From contig OZ243931.1 in assembly GCA_965214055.1 (NCBI GenBank), positions 992,001 to 1,056,000 on the forward strand: a stretch of 64,000 bases of DNA, in the 5' to 3' direction. Shown here one piece after another: positions 45,176 through 53,303 of this stretch (the first letter of the stretch is position 1; the number at the start of each line of letters is the position of its first letter). The position numbers and the translations under genes were made by a program. The notes under the pieces are model-generated. The model had not been told where the DNA came from. It worked only from the letters and a program-made list of their open reading frames with translations, and did no database searches. Origin of the DNA: WTGA01 sp965214055. Its GTDB lineage: Bacteria; Pseudomonadota; Gammaproteobacteria; Arenicellales; Poriferihabitantaceae.

Positions 45176-45355
45176 CTATTCCGCCGGCTTGTCGATCGGG
45201 AGGTAGTCCCACTGCAGGGTGGTACAGTGCAACGCCTGTACTACCAGGGTGGTTTTGCCGATTTGGCGGGGGCCGGACACGACGATAAGCCGCTCCGGAC
45301 ATTCTTTCAGGCGTTCGAGAATCGTGGTGACGTGGTGACGGATGTACTCAGGCAT
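45176..45355 (-). pseudogene. Truncated AAA ATPase gene of the DUF4143-type
   Basis: A 59-codon frame starting ATG at 45355 reads MPEYIRHHVTTILERLKECP and then IVVSGPRQIGKTTLV, the Walker A motif of the ATP-binding proteins that carry a C-terminal DUF4143 domain, normally about 380-400 residues. It stops with TAG soon after QWDYLPIDKPAE and nothing recognisable follows, so only the N-terminal stub remains. A 36-bp palindrome lies 8 bases upstream. Confidence 0.75.
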
Positions 45356-45363
45356 GGGCTGAT

Positions 45364-45399
45364 ATTACATCATTGAGTAAAAATACTCAGTGATGTAAT
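45364..45399. promoter_or_regulatory. 36-bp palindrome upstream of the ATPase stub
   Basis: Arms of 16 bases, 45364-45379 and 45384-45399, are complementary with one mismatch around AAAA. Placed directly before the ATPase start, it is a likely operator or promoter element of that gene. Confidence 0.6.
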
Positions 45400-45509
45400 G
45401 TATCTCTTTCGAATCAATGCCGCCCCGTCCGAACACCACCGGGCTGTCTGCGGTCATCCCGTCGCGGACCCATCCCTGGAACTGCCCACCCGGTGTTCCA
45501 TTCAACTTC

Positions 45510-45576
45510 GCCCCGTACAGGAAACGGGGCCGGGAGGGTCCCGTTTTCCGGGAAAAAGATGCCCTCCCCCTTTTTT
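45510..45576 (+). terminator. Two-hairpin terminator on the plus strand
   Basis: GCCCCGT/ACGGGGC forms a hairpin at 45510-45530. GGGAGGG (45532-45538) pairs with CCCTCCC (45562-45568) around an inner TCCCG/CGGGA hairpin, followed by CC and six T residues (45571-45576). No plus-strand gene precedes it. Confidence 0.65.
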
Positions 45577-45642
45577 GCCCTCCCTCCAATCAGCAGGAAC
45601 CGGGACCTGTTGCCATGGCAAATTCCACCGCGTCCTTGCGTG

Positions 45643-45664
45643 GCAACCGGTTTAAACCGGTTGC
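45643..45664. promoter_or_regulatory. Perfect 22-bp palindrome before apaG
   Basis: Positions 45643-45653 and 45654-45664 are exact complements: GCAACCGGTTT then AAACCGGTTGC. It has no loop, so it is better suited to protein binding than to an RNA hairpin. It ends 23 bases before the apaG ATG, a good position for a repressor. Confidence 0.65.
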
Positions 45665-45687
45665 ATCCCGGAATCGATTGGTTTCTA

Positions 45688-46074
45688 ATGTCGGACATGA
45701 ACGCAAATCAGCAAATCAAGATAACCGTAACCCCCCATTATCTGCAGGAACAGTCCGAACCGGAGAACAATCAGTACATTTTCGCGTATACGGTCCACAT
45801 GGAAAATCAGGGGGATACCGCGGCCCAGCTGCTGACCCGCCATTGGATCATTACGGATTCCGAAGGCAAAACCGAAGAGGTCAGGGGCCCGGGGGTGGTG
45901 GGTGAACATCCGCATTTGAAACCCGGGGAAAGTTTTGAATATACCAGCGGCGCCATTTTGCAAACCCCGGTGGGTGCCATGATGGGGAGCTATCAGATGC
46001 GGGATGAAAACGGAGACCTGTTTGATGCCGTCATCCCAGCGTTTACCCTGTCGGCAGAAGTCGTATTCCATTAA
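45688..46074 (+). CDS. apaG: ApaG protein
   Basis: A 128-residue protein with a fibronectin-type-III-like fold, associated with Co2+ resistance and Mg2+ efflux. Conserved blocks are FAYTVHMENQGDTAAQLLTRHWIITDS (in part), GPGVVGEHPHLKPGESFEYTSG and PVGAMMGSYQMRDENG. The ATG at 45688 is used; another ATG three codons later is possible. The usual neighbours ksgA and apaH are absent. A perfect palindrome precedes it. Confidence 0.95.
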   Translation: MSDMNANQQIKITVTPHYLQEQSEPENNQYIFAYTVHMENQGDTAAQLLTRHWIITDSEGKTEEVRGPGVVGEHPHLKPGESFEYTSGAILQTPVGAMMGSYQMRDENGDLFDAVIPAFTLSAEVVFH

Positions 46075-46167
46075 ACCCCGGACCCGGGGACCGGGCTGGC
46101 GGGAATTCAATCCGTATGACCGACGCATCCTGGCAGCATTTATCGGGTTTTTTCTGAACACAGTTCA

Positions 46168-47517
46168 ATGACGGCGAAATTTGGTTTTATCGTGATTGGG
46201 GCCGGCAGCGGGGGAATGGCGGCAGCAAGGCGGGCCTCGGAATATGGTGCCCGGGTCCTGCTGGCTGAATACGGACCCCTGGGCGGCACCTGTGTCAACG
46301 TCGGCTGTGTCCCCAAAAAAGTGATGTGGACCACCTCCCAGATCAATGAAACCCTGGAATTGGCCGGCAACTATGGGTTTGACATTGCACGCAGGGGGTT
46401 TGACTGGTCCACCCTCAAACAGTCCCGGGATGGTTATGTGAGGCGATTGAACGGAATCTACGGACGCAACCTGGACCATGCCGGCGTGACCCTGGTCCGG
46501 GGGGAAGCCGATTTCCGTTCTGCAAACTGTATCGGCATCAACGGCAGGGAATATCATGGGGACCATGTCCTGATTGCCACCGGCGGCCGGCCGAGTGTGC
46601 CGGACATCCCCGGCGCTTCCCTCGGAATCACCAGCGATGGCTTTTTTGAACTGGAAAAACAGCCGGAAAACATCCTGGTAATCGGAGCCGGATACATTGC
46701 CACCGAATTTGCAGGACTGCTGCATGGTCTCGGCAGCCAGGTGACCATGCTACTTCGCAAAGACCGGCTCCTGAGGACATTCGACCAGGATATCCACCAA
46801 AAGGTGATGGATGACATGCGCGAAAGCGGAATTGAATTTCTGACAGAAGTCGATTTGCAGTCGCTGACAGATGAACACAATGCGCTGGGATACCGGGATT
46901 CGGATGGCGCTGGTAAAGACGGCTATGACTGCATCATCTGGGCGATCGGACGGCATCCCAACATTGCCGGTCTCAACCTGGACGCCGTCGGGGTAGAGGT
47001 GGACCAACACGGATTTATCCAGGTGGACGACTTCCAGAACACCTCGGTCCCGGGCATTTATGCCGTGGGCGATGTCACGCCCCGTGCCCAGCTGACCCCG
47101 GTCGCCATCGCCGCCGGGCGCAGATTGTCCGATCGGCTGTTCAACAACCAGCCGGATTCCAGGCTGGATTATGAAAACATTCCCACCGTTATTTTTTCCC
47201 ACCCCCCCGTGGGGACGGTTGGCCTTTGTGAAGCGGAGGCCCTGGAAAAATATGGCGGTTCTGAAATCAGGATTTACCAAAACACGTTCGTCGACATGCG
47301 GTTCGCCATCGGCGAACACAAGCCGCGCACCCTGGTCAAGCTCATCGTCCAGGGCCCGAACGAGAAAGTGGTGGGATGCCATGTGGTCGGTCATGCCGCA
47401 GATGAAATGATCCAGGGGTTTGCCGTTGCCCTGAAAATGGGTGCCACCAAGCAGGATTTCGACCGCACCGTGGCCATCCATCCCACCGCAGCGGAAGAAC
47501 TGGTGACGCTCCGATAG
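46168..47517 (+). CDS. gor: Glutathione-disulfide reductase
   Basis: A 449-residue FAD enzyme that reduces oxidised glutathione with NADPH. The redox cysteines are C42 and C47 in GGTCVNVGCVPKKVMW; FAD and NAD motifs are VIGAGSGGMAAARRA and LVIGAGYIATEFAGLLHGLG. The catalytic C-terminal histidine is in AIHPTAAEELVTLR. It maintains the glutathione that the formaldehyde pathway at the start of the window uses. It lies 14 bp before a PLP enzyme gene on the same strand. Confidence 0.95.
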   Translation: MTAKFGFIVIGAGSGGMAAARRASEYGARVLLAEYGPLGGTCVNVGCVPKKVMWTTSQINETLELAGNYGFDIARRGFDWSTLKQSRDGYVRRLNGIYGRNLDHAGVTLVRGEADFRSANCIGINGREYHGDHVLIATGGRPSVPDIPGASLGITSDGFFELEKQPENILVIGAGYIATEFAGLLHGLGSQVTMLLRKDRLLRTFDQDIHQKVMDDMRESGIEFLTEVDLQSLTDEHNALGYRDSDGAGKDGYDCIIWAIGRHPNIAGLNLDAVGVEVDQHGFIQVDDFQNTSVPGIYAVGDVTPRAQLTPVAIAAGRRLSDRLFNNQPDSRLDYENIPTVIFSHPPVGTVGLCEAEALEKYGGSEIRIYQNTFVDMRFAIGEHKPRTLVKLIVQGPNEKVVGCHVVGHAADEMIQGFAVALKMGATKQDFDRTVAIHPTAAEELVTLR

Positions 47518-47531
47518 ACCCGGACATCCCT

Positions 47532-48680
47532 ATGCCGGAAAAACCCGTTTCCATGGAGTCCCTGGTGGTCCAGGCCTGCCACTATATTGACAAAACCACC
47601 GGAGGCATCGTCCCCCCCATCCACCCCTCCACGACCTACGCACAGACGGACGGACCGGACCGTCCCGGGGAGTATTCCTACAGCCGGGCGGACAACCCCA
47701 CCTACCGGCAGGTTGAACACCTGGCAGCGGTACTCGACGGCGGGGAAGAAGCCCTGGTCTTCTCTTCCGGCCTGGCCGCCGTAAACGCGGTTTTCGAAAC
47801 CGTCAACATGGGGGAACATATTGTTGCGCCCCGGGTCATGTATCACGGAACCCAGGACTGGCTGAGACGCCTCTCGGAAAAACGGAATATTTCGGTGACC
47901 TTTTTTGAGGCGGGCAATATAGACACCCTGGAAAAGGCCCTTGAGCCCGGGAAAACCTCCATGGTCTGGATAGAAACCCCCATCAACCCGACGTGGGAGG
48001 TCATTGACATCCGCGGGGCAGCGGAACTGGCACACAATGCGAATGCGGTCCTGGCCGTGGATTGCACGGTCAGCCCACCGGTAACGACCCGTGCGCTGGA
48101 CCACGGTGCCGACCTGGTGTTTCATTCCGCCACGAAATATCTGAATGGCCACAGCGACGTCATCGCCGGCATCCTTGTAAGCCGGGCCCGTACTGAGCGC
48201 TGGGACGAAATCAAGCTGGTACGAACCCTGGCCGGGGGAGTCCTCGGCCCGTTTGAATCCTGGTTGTTGCTGCGGGGCATGCGAACCCTTTTTCTGCGAT
48301 TCGAACGTGCCTCGCAAAATGCACTGGGATTGGCCCGGGCCCTGGAAAATCACCCCGGGCTGGAAGCGGTCCTGTACCCCGGCCTTGAAAGCCATCCCGG
48401 CCATGACATTGCAAGGCGACAAATGGTGAATGGTTTTGGGGGCATGATCTCGTTGCTGGTGAAAGGCGATGCCGAGGATGCAAAACGGGTAGCCTCCAGC
48501 ACGACTTTATTTGTTCCGGCCACCTCCCTGGGCGGAGTGGAAAGCCTGATTGAACACCGCGCTTCCGTAGAGGGTCCGCACAGCCGGGTCCCGGAAAATC
48601 TGCTGCGGCTTTCCGTGGGGATCGAAAATCAGGACGACCTGCTTGCGGACATCACCCAGGCACTGGACCGGCTGTTGTGA
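47532..48680 (+). CDS. Cys/Met metabolism PLP-dependent enzyme (cystathionine gamma-synthase/beta-lyase type)
   Basis: A 382-residue fold-type I PLP enzyme. The PLP lysine is in FHSATKYLNGHSDVIAG near residue 205; YSYSRADNPTYRQVE near 57 and VFSSGLAAV near 77 are cofactor-contacting blocks, and SLGGVESLIEHRAS near 334 is the conserved substrate-carboxylate site. The family includes cystathionine gamma-synthase, beta-lyase, gamma-lyase and homocysteine sulfhydrylases, which sequence reading alone cannot separate. Neighbourhood with glutathione reductase is consistent with sulfur amino acid metabolism. Confidence 0.88.
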   Translation: MPEKPVSMESLVVQACHYIDKTTGGIVPPIHPSTTYAQTDGPDRPGEYSYSRADNPTYRQVEHLAAVLDGGEEALVFSSGLAAVNAVFETVNMGEHIVAPRVMYHGTQDWLRRLSEKRNISVTFFEAGNIDTLEKALEPGKTSMVWIETPINPTWEVIDIRGAAELAHNANAVLAVDCTVSPPVTTRALDHGADLVFHSATKYLNGHSDVIAGILVSRARTERWDEIKLVRTLAGGVLGPFESWLLLRGMRTLFLRFERASQNALGLARALENHPGLEAVLYPGLESHPGHDIARRQMVNGFGGMISLLVKGDAEDAKRVASSTTLFVPATSLGGVESLIEHRASVEGPHSRVPENLLRLSVGIENQDDLLADITQALDRLL

Positions 48681-48751
48681 CCGCGGACCCGACCACCGTT
48701 CCCGGGGGCAGTGGAACGGCCCGAACCCTTGCCGTCAGCGGACTCCGGCTC

Positions 48752-50632
48752 TCAGGCCGCCTCCCTGACTTTCCTCAAATGGACCAGTAACAGGGAGATG
48801 GCCGCAGGGGTCACCCCGGGAATCCTGGCAGCCTGGCCAATGGTCTGGGGCCGGGCTTCGGAAAGTTTCTGATGGACTTCGCTCGACAGGTTGCGCACAT
48901 CGCCGTAATTGAAGTCCACCGGAATTTTCACCCCATGGCTTTTCTTCAGGCGTGCGATTTCCGCAACCTGGCGCTCGATATAACCGCTGTAACGGGCCTG
49001 AATTTCCAGTTGCCGGATACTCTGCATTTCCACAAGGGGATGCTCCAGGCCGCCCAGTGCAACCACATCCTGGTAGCTGATTTCGGGTCTTCGGAGCAAA
49101 TCCATTAAATTGGCTTCCCGCTGTAATGCCTGGCCAAGGATGTTCTGTACCGTTTTCCTGTCCGTTTTGTCCGGATGGACCCAGGTTTTTTCCAACCGGG
49201 TTTTTTCCTTTTCGATGGCGTTTCTCTTGTTCTCAAGAATCCGGGCCCGGCGGTCACTGACCAACCCCAGCTGGTGTGCCTTATCCGTCAATCTCAAATC
49301 CGCATTGTCTTCCCGCAGTTGCAACCGGTATTCCGCCCGGGACGTAAACATCCGGTATGGCTCCGCAGTCCCCCGGGTTACCAGGTCGTCAATCATCACC
49401 CCGATATAGGCTTCATTGCGTGCCGGACACCACGGGGCCTTGCCCTGGATCCTCAATGCCGCGTTCAGGCCCGCAATCAGACCCTGTCCCGCGGCCTCTT
49501 CATACCCGGTGGTCCCATTGATCTGCCCGGCAAAAAACAACCCGTCAATACATTTTGTTTCCAGGGACTCCTTCAATCCCCTGGGATCAAAGAAATCGTA
49601 TTCAATGGCATAACCCGGCCGGGTAATCCGGGCATTTTCAAACCCCCGGATGGTCCTGACAAAGGAAAACTGGACATCAAAGGGCAGGCTGGTAGAGATT
49701 CCGTTTGGATAAATTTCAACGGTATTCAACCCTTCCGGCTCAATGAATATCTGGTGGCTTGCATGCTCGGCAAAGCGCACCACCTTGTCTTCGATGGAGG
49801 GACAGTACCGCGGTCCCACGCCTTCAATGACCCCTCCGTAGATGGGGGAGCGGTCCAGGGCACCACGGATGATTGCATGGGTTTGTTCGTTGGTATGGGT
49901 AATATGGCAGTGTATTTGCCGGGGGTGCTCGGACGGGTCACCGGTAAATGAAAACACGGGGACCGGGTCATCCCCGGGCTGGACTTCCAGGTTGTCGTAG
50001 TCGATGGTCTTTCCATCAATCCGGGGCGGCGTACCGGTTTTCAACCGCTCGACATTCAGCGGCAGTTCCCGCAACCGATGCGCCAGGGCAATGGAGGGCG
50101 GGTCCCCTGCCCGGCCTCCCTGGGCGTTGTCCATCCCGACATGAATCCTTCCGTTCAAAAATGTCCCGGCAGTGAGCACCACAACGGGGGCTTCGAATTC
50201 CACCCCCAACTGGGTCCGGACACCGGTAATCCGGCCTCCGCGTACCAGCAGGTCATCCACCCCCTGCTGGAAAATGGTCAGGTTGGCCTGTCGTTCGACA
50301 CACCCGCGTATCGCCATTTTATACAGTGCCCGGTCGGCCTGGGCCCGGGTGGCCTGAACCGCGGGACCCTTGCGTGCATTCAATACCCGAAAGTGGATGC
50401 CTGCCTGATCAATGGCCCTGGCCATCACCCCCCCCATGGCATCAATTTCCCGGACAATGTGCCCCTTGCCGATCCCCCCGATGGCCGGATTGCAGGACAT
50501 CTGCCCAATGGTTTCGATGTTGTGGGTCACCAGAAGCGTCCTGCATTGCATGCGTGCAGCCGCCAGCGCAGCCTCCACACCGGCATGACCGCCTCCAATC
50601 ACGATGACTTCAAATTTTTCCGGGTATTTCAT
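48752..50632 (-). CDS. mnmG: tRNA U34 carboxymethylaminomethyl-modifying enzyme MnmG (GidA)
   Basis: A 626-residue FAD protein that, with MnmE, modifies wobble uridine in tRNA. The FAD motif VIVIGGGHAGVEAALAAARM is at residues 9-28; MSCNPAIGGIGKGHIVREID and FFAGQINGTTGYEEAAGQG are signature blocks, and ISLLLVHLRK is the usual C-terminus. It ends the rpmH-side operon block on this strand, separated from mnmE by a two-gene insertion. Confidence 0.98.
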   Translation of the reverse strand: MKYPEKFEVIVIGGGHAGVEAALAAARMQCRTLLVTHNIETIGQMSCNPAIGGIGKGHIVREIDAMGGVMARAIDQAGIHFRVLNARKGPAVQATRAQADRALYKMAIRGCVERQANLTIFQQGVDDLLVRGGRITGVRTQLGVEFEAPVVVLTAGTFLNGRIHVGMDNAQGGRAGDPPSIALAHRLRELPLNVERLKTGTPPRIDGKTIDYDNLEVQPGDDPVPVFSFTGDPSEHPRQIHCHITHTNEQTHAIIRGALDRSPIYGGVIEGVGPRYCPSIEDKVVRFAEHASHQIFIEPEGLNTVEIYPNGISTSLPFDVQFSFVRTIRGFENARITRPGYAIEYDFFDPRGLKESLETKCIDGLFFAGQINGTTGYEEAAGQGLIAGLNAALRIQGKAPWCPARNEAYIGVMIDDLVTRGTAEPYRMFTSRAEYRLQLREDNADLRLTDKAHQLGLVSDRRARILENKRNAIEKEKTRLEKTWVHPDKTDRKTVQNILGQALQREANLMDLLRRPEISYQDVVALGGLEHPLVEMQSIRQLEIQARYSGYIERQVAEIARLKKSHGVKIPVDFNYGDVRNLSSEVHQKLSEARPQTIGQAARIPGVTPAAISLLLVHLRKVREAA

Positions 50633-50674
50633 GGCATCACTGATTCACGTTCTCGGGAGAAATCCACTTTTCAT

Positions 50675-52186
50675 CTACTGGTAATAGTAGTCGTACTTCC
50701 GCAAAATTTCCCAGGTAAACTGCCAGGCCTCATTGTGGGAAAGCCGGTTGTTTTCGGGAATGACGATTTTGGTGTAGAGGGATTTCCCCTTCTCTGTTTT
50801 CATGGCCTGCAACGTCTCCTCCAACCGGGCTTTGGTTACCACCACCGGGGCGCTGTCCCCGGGTTCACGTATCCGGTAAACAAACCCTGCCGGGGATTTT
50901 TCCAGCCGGACTTCCACCACATATTTCCCCGCCGGACTCCGCGCTGCCCGGATGAGCCGGCGATATTCTTCGGTCAGCCGGTCGTATTCATCCTGCAGGG
51001 ATTCAAATTGCCGGCTGGAACTTGCGGACCGGGCCGCAAGATCTGCATTTGCGGATTCCCGGCGCCGGACCAGTTCCTCGAGTTTCAGGATATCTTCCCG
51101 GGCAACCGTATAGCGCTGCTCGGCTTCCGACCGCCCGGCCTGCAAGGCCTCCACTTCCCTGGACAATTCCCGGTTTTGTGCCTGGGACTGCATCAATTGT
51201 ACCTTGAGGGCCTCCAGTTCCCCGGAAACAAGGTCCAGGTTGGCGCTCAGGCTGCGTCTCTCCTGGGAAATTACCGTGATCTGTTCGCCGGATTCGATTG
51301 CCAATGCCGACAATTGCTGACGTACTGTTTCAATTTGCCGGTTCAGTGCCTGGACATTGGCATTTAATTCACCCATTTCCACCCTCGACGCTTCCCGGTC
51401 CGCCTCCAGGACGACTATTTCGGATTCCCGGCGCCAGACCAGTTCCTCGAGTTTCAGGATATCTTCCCGGGCAACCGTATAGCGCTGCTCGGCCTCCGAC
51501 CGGCCGGCCTGCAAGGCCTCCACTTCCCTGGACAATTCCCGATTTTCCGACTGGACCTTCGACCATTGCACCCTGAGTTCTTCCAGCTGCCGGGAAACCG
51601 TGTCCAGTTTTTCTCCCAGGCCCTGTTTCTGTGCCGTCAACGATGCAATCTGCTCGTCCGACTGGACCTGCAGGGTCGCCAGTTCCTGGCTCAGCGCATC
51701 CAGTTGCCGATTCAGCATCTGTGCATTGGTGTTGAGTTTGACGATTTCCACCAAAGAGGCTTTCCGGTCGGCTTCAAGCCCCAGGTTTTCCTGTTCCAGC
51801 TGTTCACGTTGCAGGACAACTGCTTCATGTTCCGAGGTCAGCGACGTATGTTCCGCAGTCAGTGCGGCCAGTCTCCTGAGCCCCGACTCCAGGTCGGCCT
51901 GTAACAATGCACCCCGATTTTCGGCATCCTCCAGCAACCCGGACAGTTCCGTGAGTTCTGCTGCAAGCTGCTCGCTGGCCCGGGTGGTGGCTTCCTTGGC
52001 GGAAATCGTGGAGACCAGCTCACGGTTCAACTCGAAATTCCGCACCATGATGATTACCAGCGCCATCATGAATATCATGACAATCACGGTCATGATGTCC
52101 GTAAAAGACGGCCAGATACTCTCGTCGCCGATCCCGGCGGCGCCATGCCCGATCCTAAGATCGATAAATCCCCTGGATTCCGGCAC
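50675..52186 (-). CDS. MotB/ExbD-like membrane protein with long coiled coil
   Basis: A 503-residue protein with one N-terminal helix in WPSFTDIMTVIVMIFMMALV; aspartate 30 at the start of this helix matches the proton-carrying Asp of MotB, TolR and ExbD. Residues about 50-420 form a coiled coil that includes two tandem 119-residue repeats with a 123-residue period, and the last 85 residues form a small globular domain (KYVVEVRLEKSPAGFVYRIR, then YTKIVIPENNRLS) with no clear OmpA peptidoglycan motif. The GTG at 52186 starts 11 bases after the MotA-like gene. Function unknown; a proton-driven complex is inferred. Confidence 0.8.
   Translation of the reverse strand: MPESRGFIDLRIGHGAAGIGDESIWPSFTDIMTVIVMIFMMALVIIMVRNFELNRELVSTISAKEATTRASEQLAAELTELSGLLEDAENRGALLQADLESGLRRLAALTAEHTSLTSEHEAVVLQREQLEQENLGLEADRKASLVEIVKLNTNAQMLNRQLDALSQELATLQVQSDEQIASLTAQKQGLGEKLDTVSRQLEELRVQWSKVQSENRELSREVEALQAGRSEAEQRYTVAREDILKLEELVWRRESEIVVLEADREASRVEMGELNANVQALNRQIETVRQQLSALAIESGEQITVISQERRSLSANLDLVSGELEALKVQLMQSQAQNRELSREVEALQAGRSEAEQRYTVAREDILKLEELVRRRESANADLAARSASSSRQFESLQDEYDRLTEEYRRLIRAARSPAGKYVVEVRLEKSPAGFVYRIREPGDSAPVVVTKARLEETLQAMKTEKGKSLYTKIVIPENNRLSHNEAWQFTWEILRKYDYYYQ
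51053..51778. repeat. Two tandem 357-bp repeats with 369-bp period inside the coiled-coil gene
   Basis: The copies are 51053-51409 and 51422-51778. The half encoding NRELSREVEALQAGRSEAEQ through LKLEELV and RRES is nearly identical in DNA (about 130 bases with few differences), while the other half has diverged to roughly half identity at protein level. This suggests duplication followed by partial gene conversion. Confidence 0.85.
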
Positions 52187-52197
52187 GGGATGCGCCC

Positions 52198-53235
52198 CTA
52201 CCCGTCAGACCGGAGACGAAAACCCCTTCTCAACAGTGCGACGACTTCATCCATGTTTTCTGCATTGTGTCTGGAGGTGTTTTGCTGTTGCTCAATCATG
52301 TCATGGATCCGGGGCAGCAATTCCTGCAGGTTCTCGTGCTGGCCGGTCACTTGGGCCGCCTGGTCCGTCAGTTCCTGTGCGGCCAGTCGCAGGGAATCCG
52401 CAGACTCGGCATATGCCTTCTGGGATTGGGTCAGGTTCTTGACCAGTTCAGTGGCCGCAAGAATACTGTCGGAATAATCCTTGAGCACAACATCCTGGTT
52501 CAATTGCAAATGCGGCAACAATGTCGTGGCCGTGACTTCTTCAATTTTGCTGATCAGAAACGTCTGGGTATCTGTGAGCTTGATGTAGAAATACCCGAAA
52601 AACAGGTACGCCATGATGGCCGTCAAGGTGGTGGACAGGGCCGTGGACATGCCAAAGATCATCGTCCCCAGACCCTCCGCCTGCCCGTTGCCCGCCGCCG
52701 GAGCAACCTGGCCGCTGCTTTGTAAAATATCCGAGGCCCCCAACAGGGCAATGGAGAGGGAAACGATGGTGCCAAACACACCGGTCAGGATCAGGACGTT
52801 GTGAACAAACTTGAGGAAACTGTTGCGACTTGATTCCGACGCCAACAGGGTCGCTGCCAGGGCGCTTTGGTTGATATTGGCCCGGCGGCGGTTCAGGGAC
52901 TTCAGCGTCAGGAACCGTTTCGCCACCATGTCCGACTCCTCAATGCCCAGCAGCGGATCTTCATTGTGGGTGACGTTGGCGATGAAACGATTGATGGACA
53001 GTTCCTGGTTGCGGTATTCAAAAAACCGTCTGACCAGCTCCACCAGCCCGCTGACAAAGAGGAGGGCAATGCCTCCGTTTATTGCCCAGCCAACGGTATT
53101 CACCTGGTTGGCAAAATAGATCTGGTGGACGATGTCCCGTTGCCATATGGTCACCACGGCAAGCAACATCAGCACCAGGATCATTTGCAACGGGATGTTT
53201 CGAGTGTAACTGTGTTGTGGCGTGTTCGTTGTCAT
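52198..53235 (-). CDS. MotA/TolQ/ExbB-like proton-channel protein
   Basis: A 345-residue inner-membrane protein with an N-terminal helix (LQMILVLMLLAVVTIWQ), a second (VGWAINGGIALLFVSGLVELV), a cytoplasmic stretch, then VLILTGVFGTIVSLSIALLGA near residue 170 and TALSTTLTAIMAYLFFGYFYI near 215, which resemble the paired proton-channel helices of MotA/TolQ/ExbB. A coiled-coil tail of about 100 residues follows. The ATG at 53235 with GGAA upstream is preferred over the longer frame to 53319. It pairs with the following MotB/ExbD-like gene and sits between mnmE and mnmG. Confidence 0.82.
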   Translation of the reverse strand: MTTNTPQHSYTRNIPLQMILVLMLLAVVTIWQRDIVHQIYFANQVNTVGWAINGGIALLFVSGLVELVRRFFEYRNQELSINRFIANVTHNEDPLLGIEESDMVAKRFLTLKSLNRRRANINQSALAATLLASESSRNSFLKFVHNVLILTGVFGTIVSLSIALLGASDILQSSGQVAPAAGNGQAEGLGTMIFGMSTALSTTLTAIMAYLFFGYFYIKLTDTQTFLISKIEEVTATTLLPHLQLNQDVVLKDYSDSILAATELVKNLTQSQKAYAESADSLRLAAQELTDQAAQVTGQHENLQELLPRIHDMIEQQQNTSRHNAENMDEVVALLRRGFRLRSDG

Positions 53236-53303
53236 CTTGATTTGTTCCACGGAAGCGATCAATCCCCGTACTGTCCAGACATTCGCATTATATATCAAAT
53301 ACT

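Noticed and set aside
50078..51367. 429-codon plus-strand frame spanning mnmG and the coiled-coil gene
   Set aside because: It crosses two well-supported genes antisense and has no recognisable domain.
50675..53235. Zorya anti-phage system (ZorA/ZorB)
   Set aside because: The MotA/MotB-like pair lacks an OmpA-type domain in the second protein, and no zorC, zorD or zorE is present; neighbours are core tRNA-modification genes.
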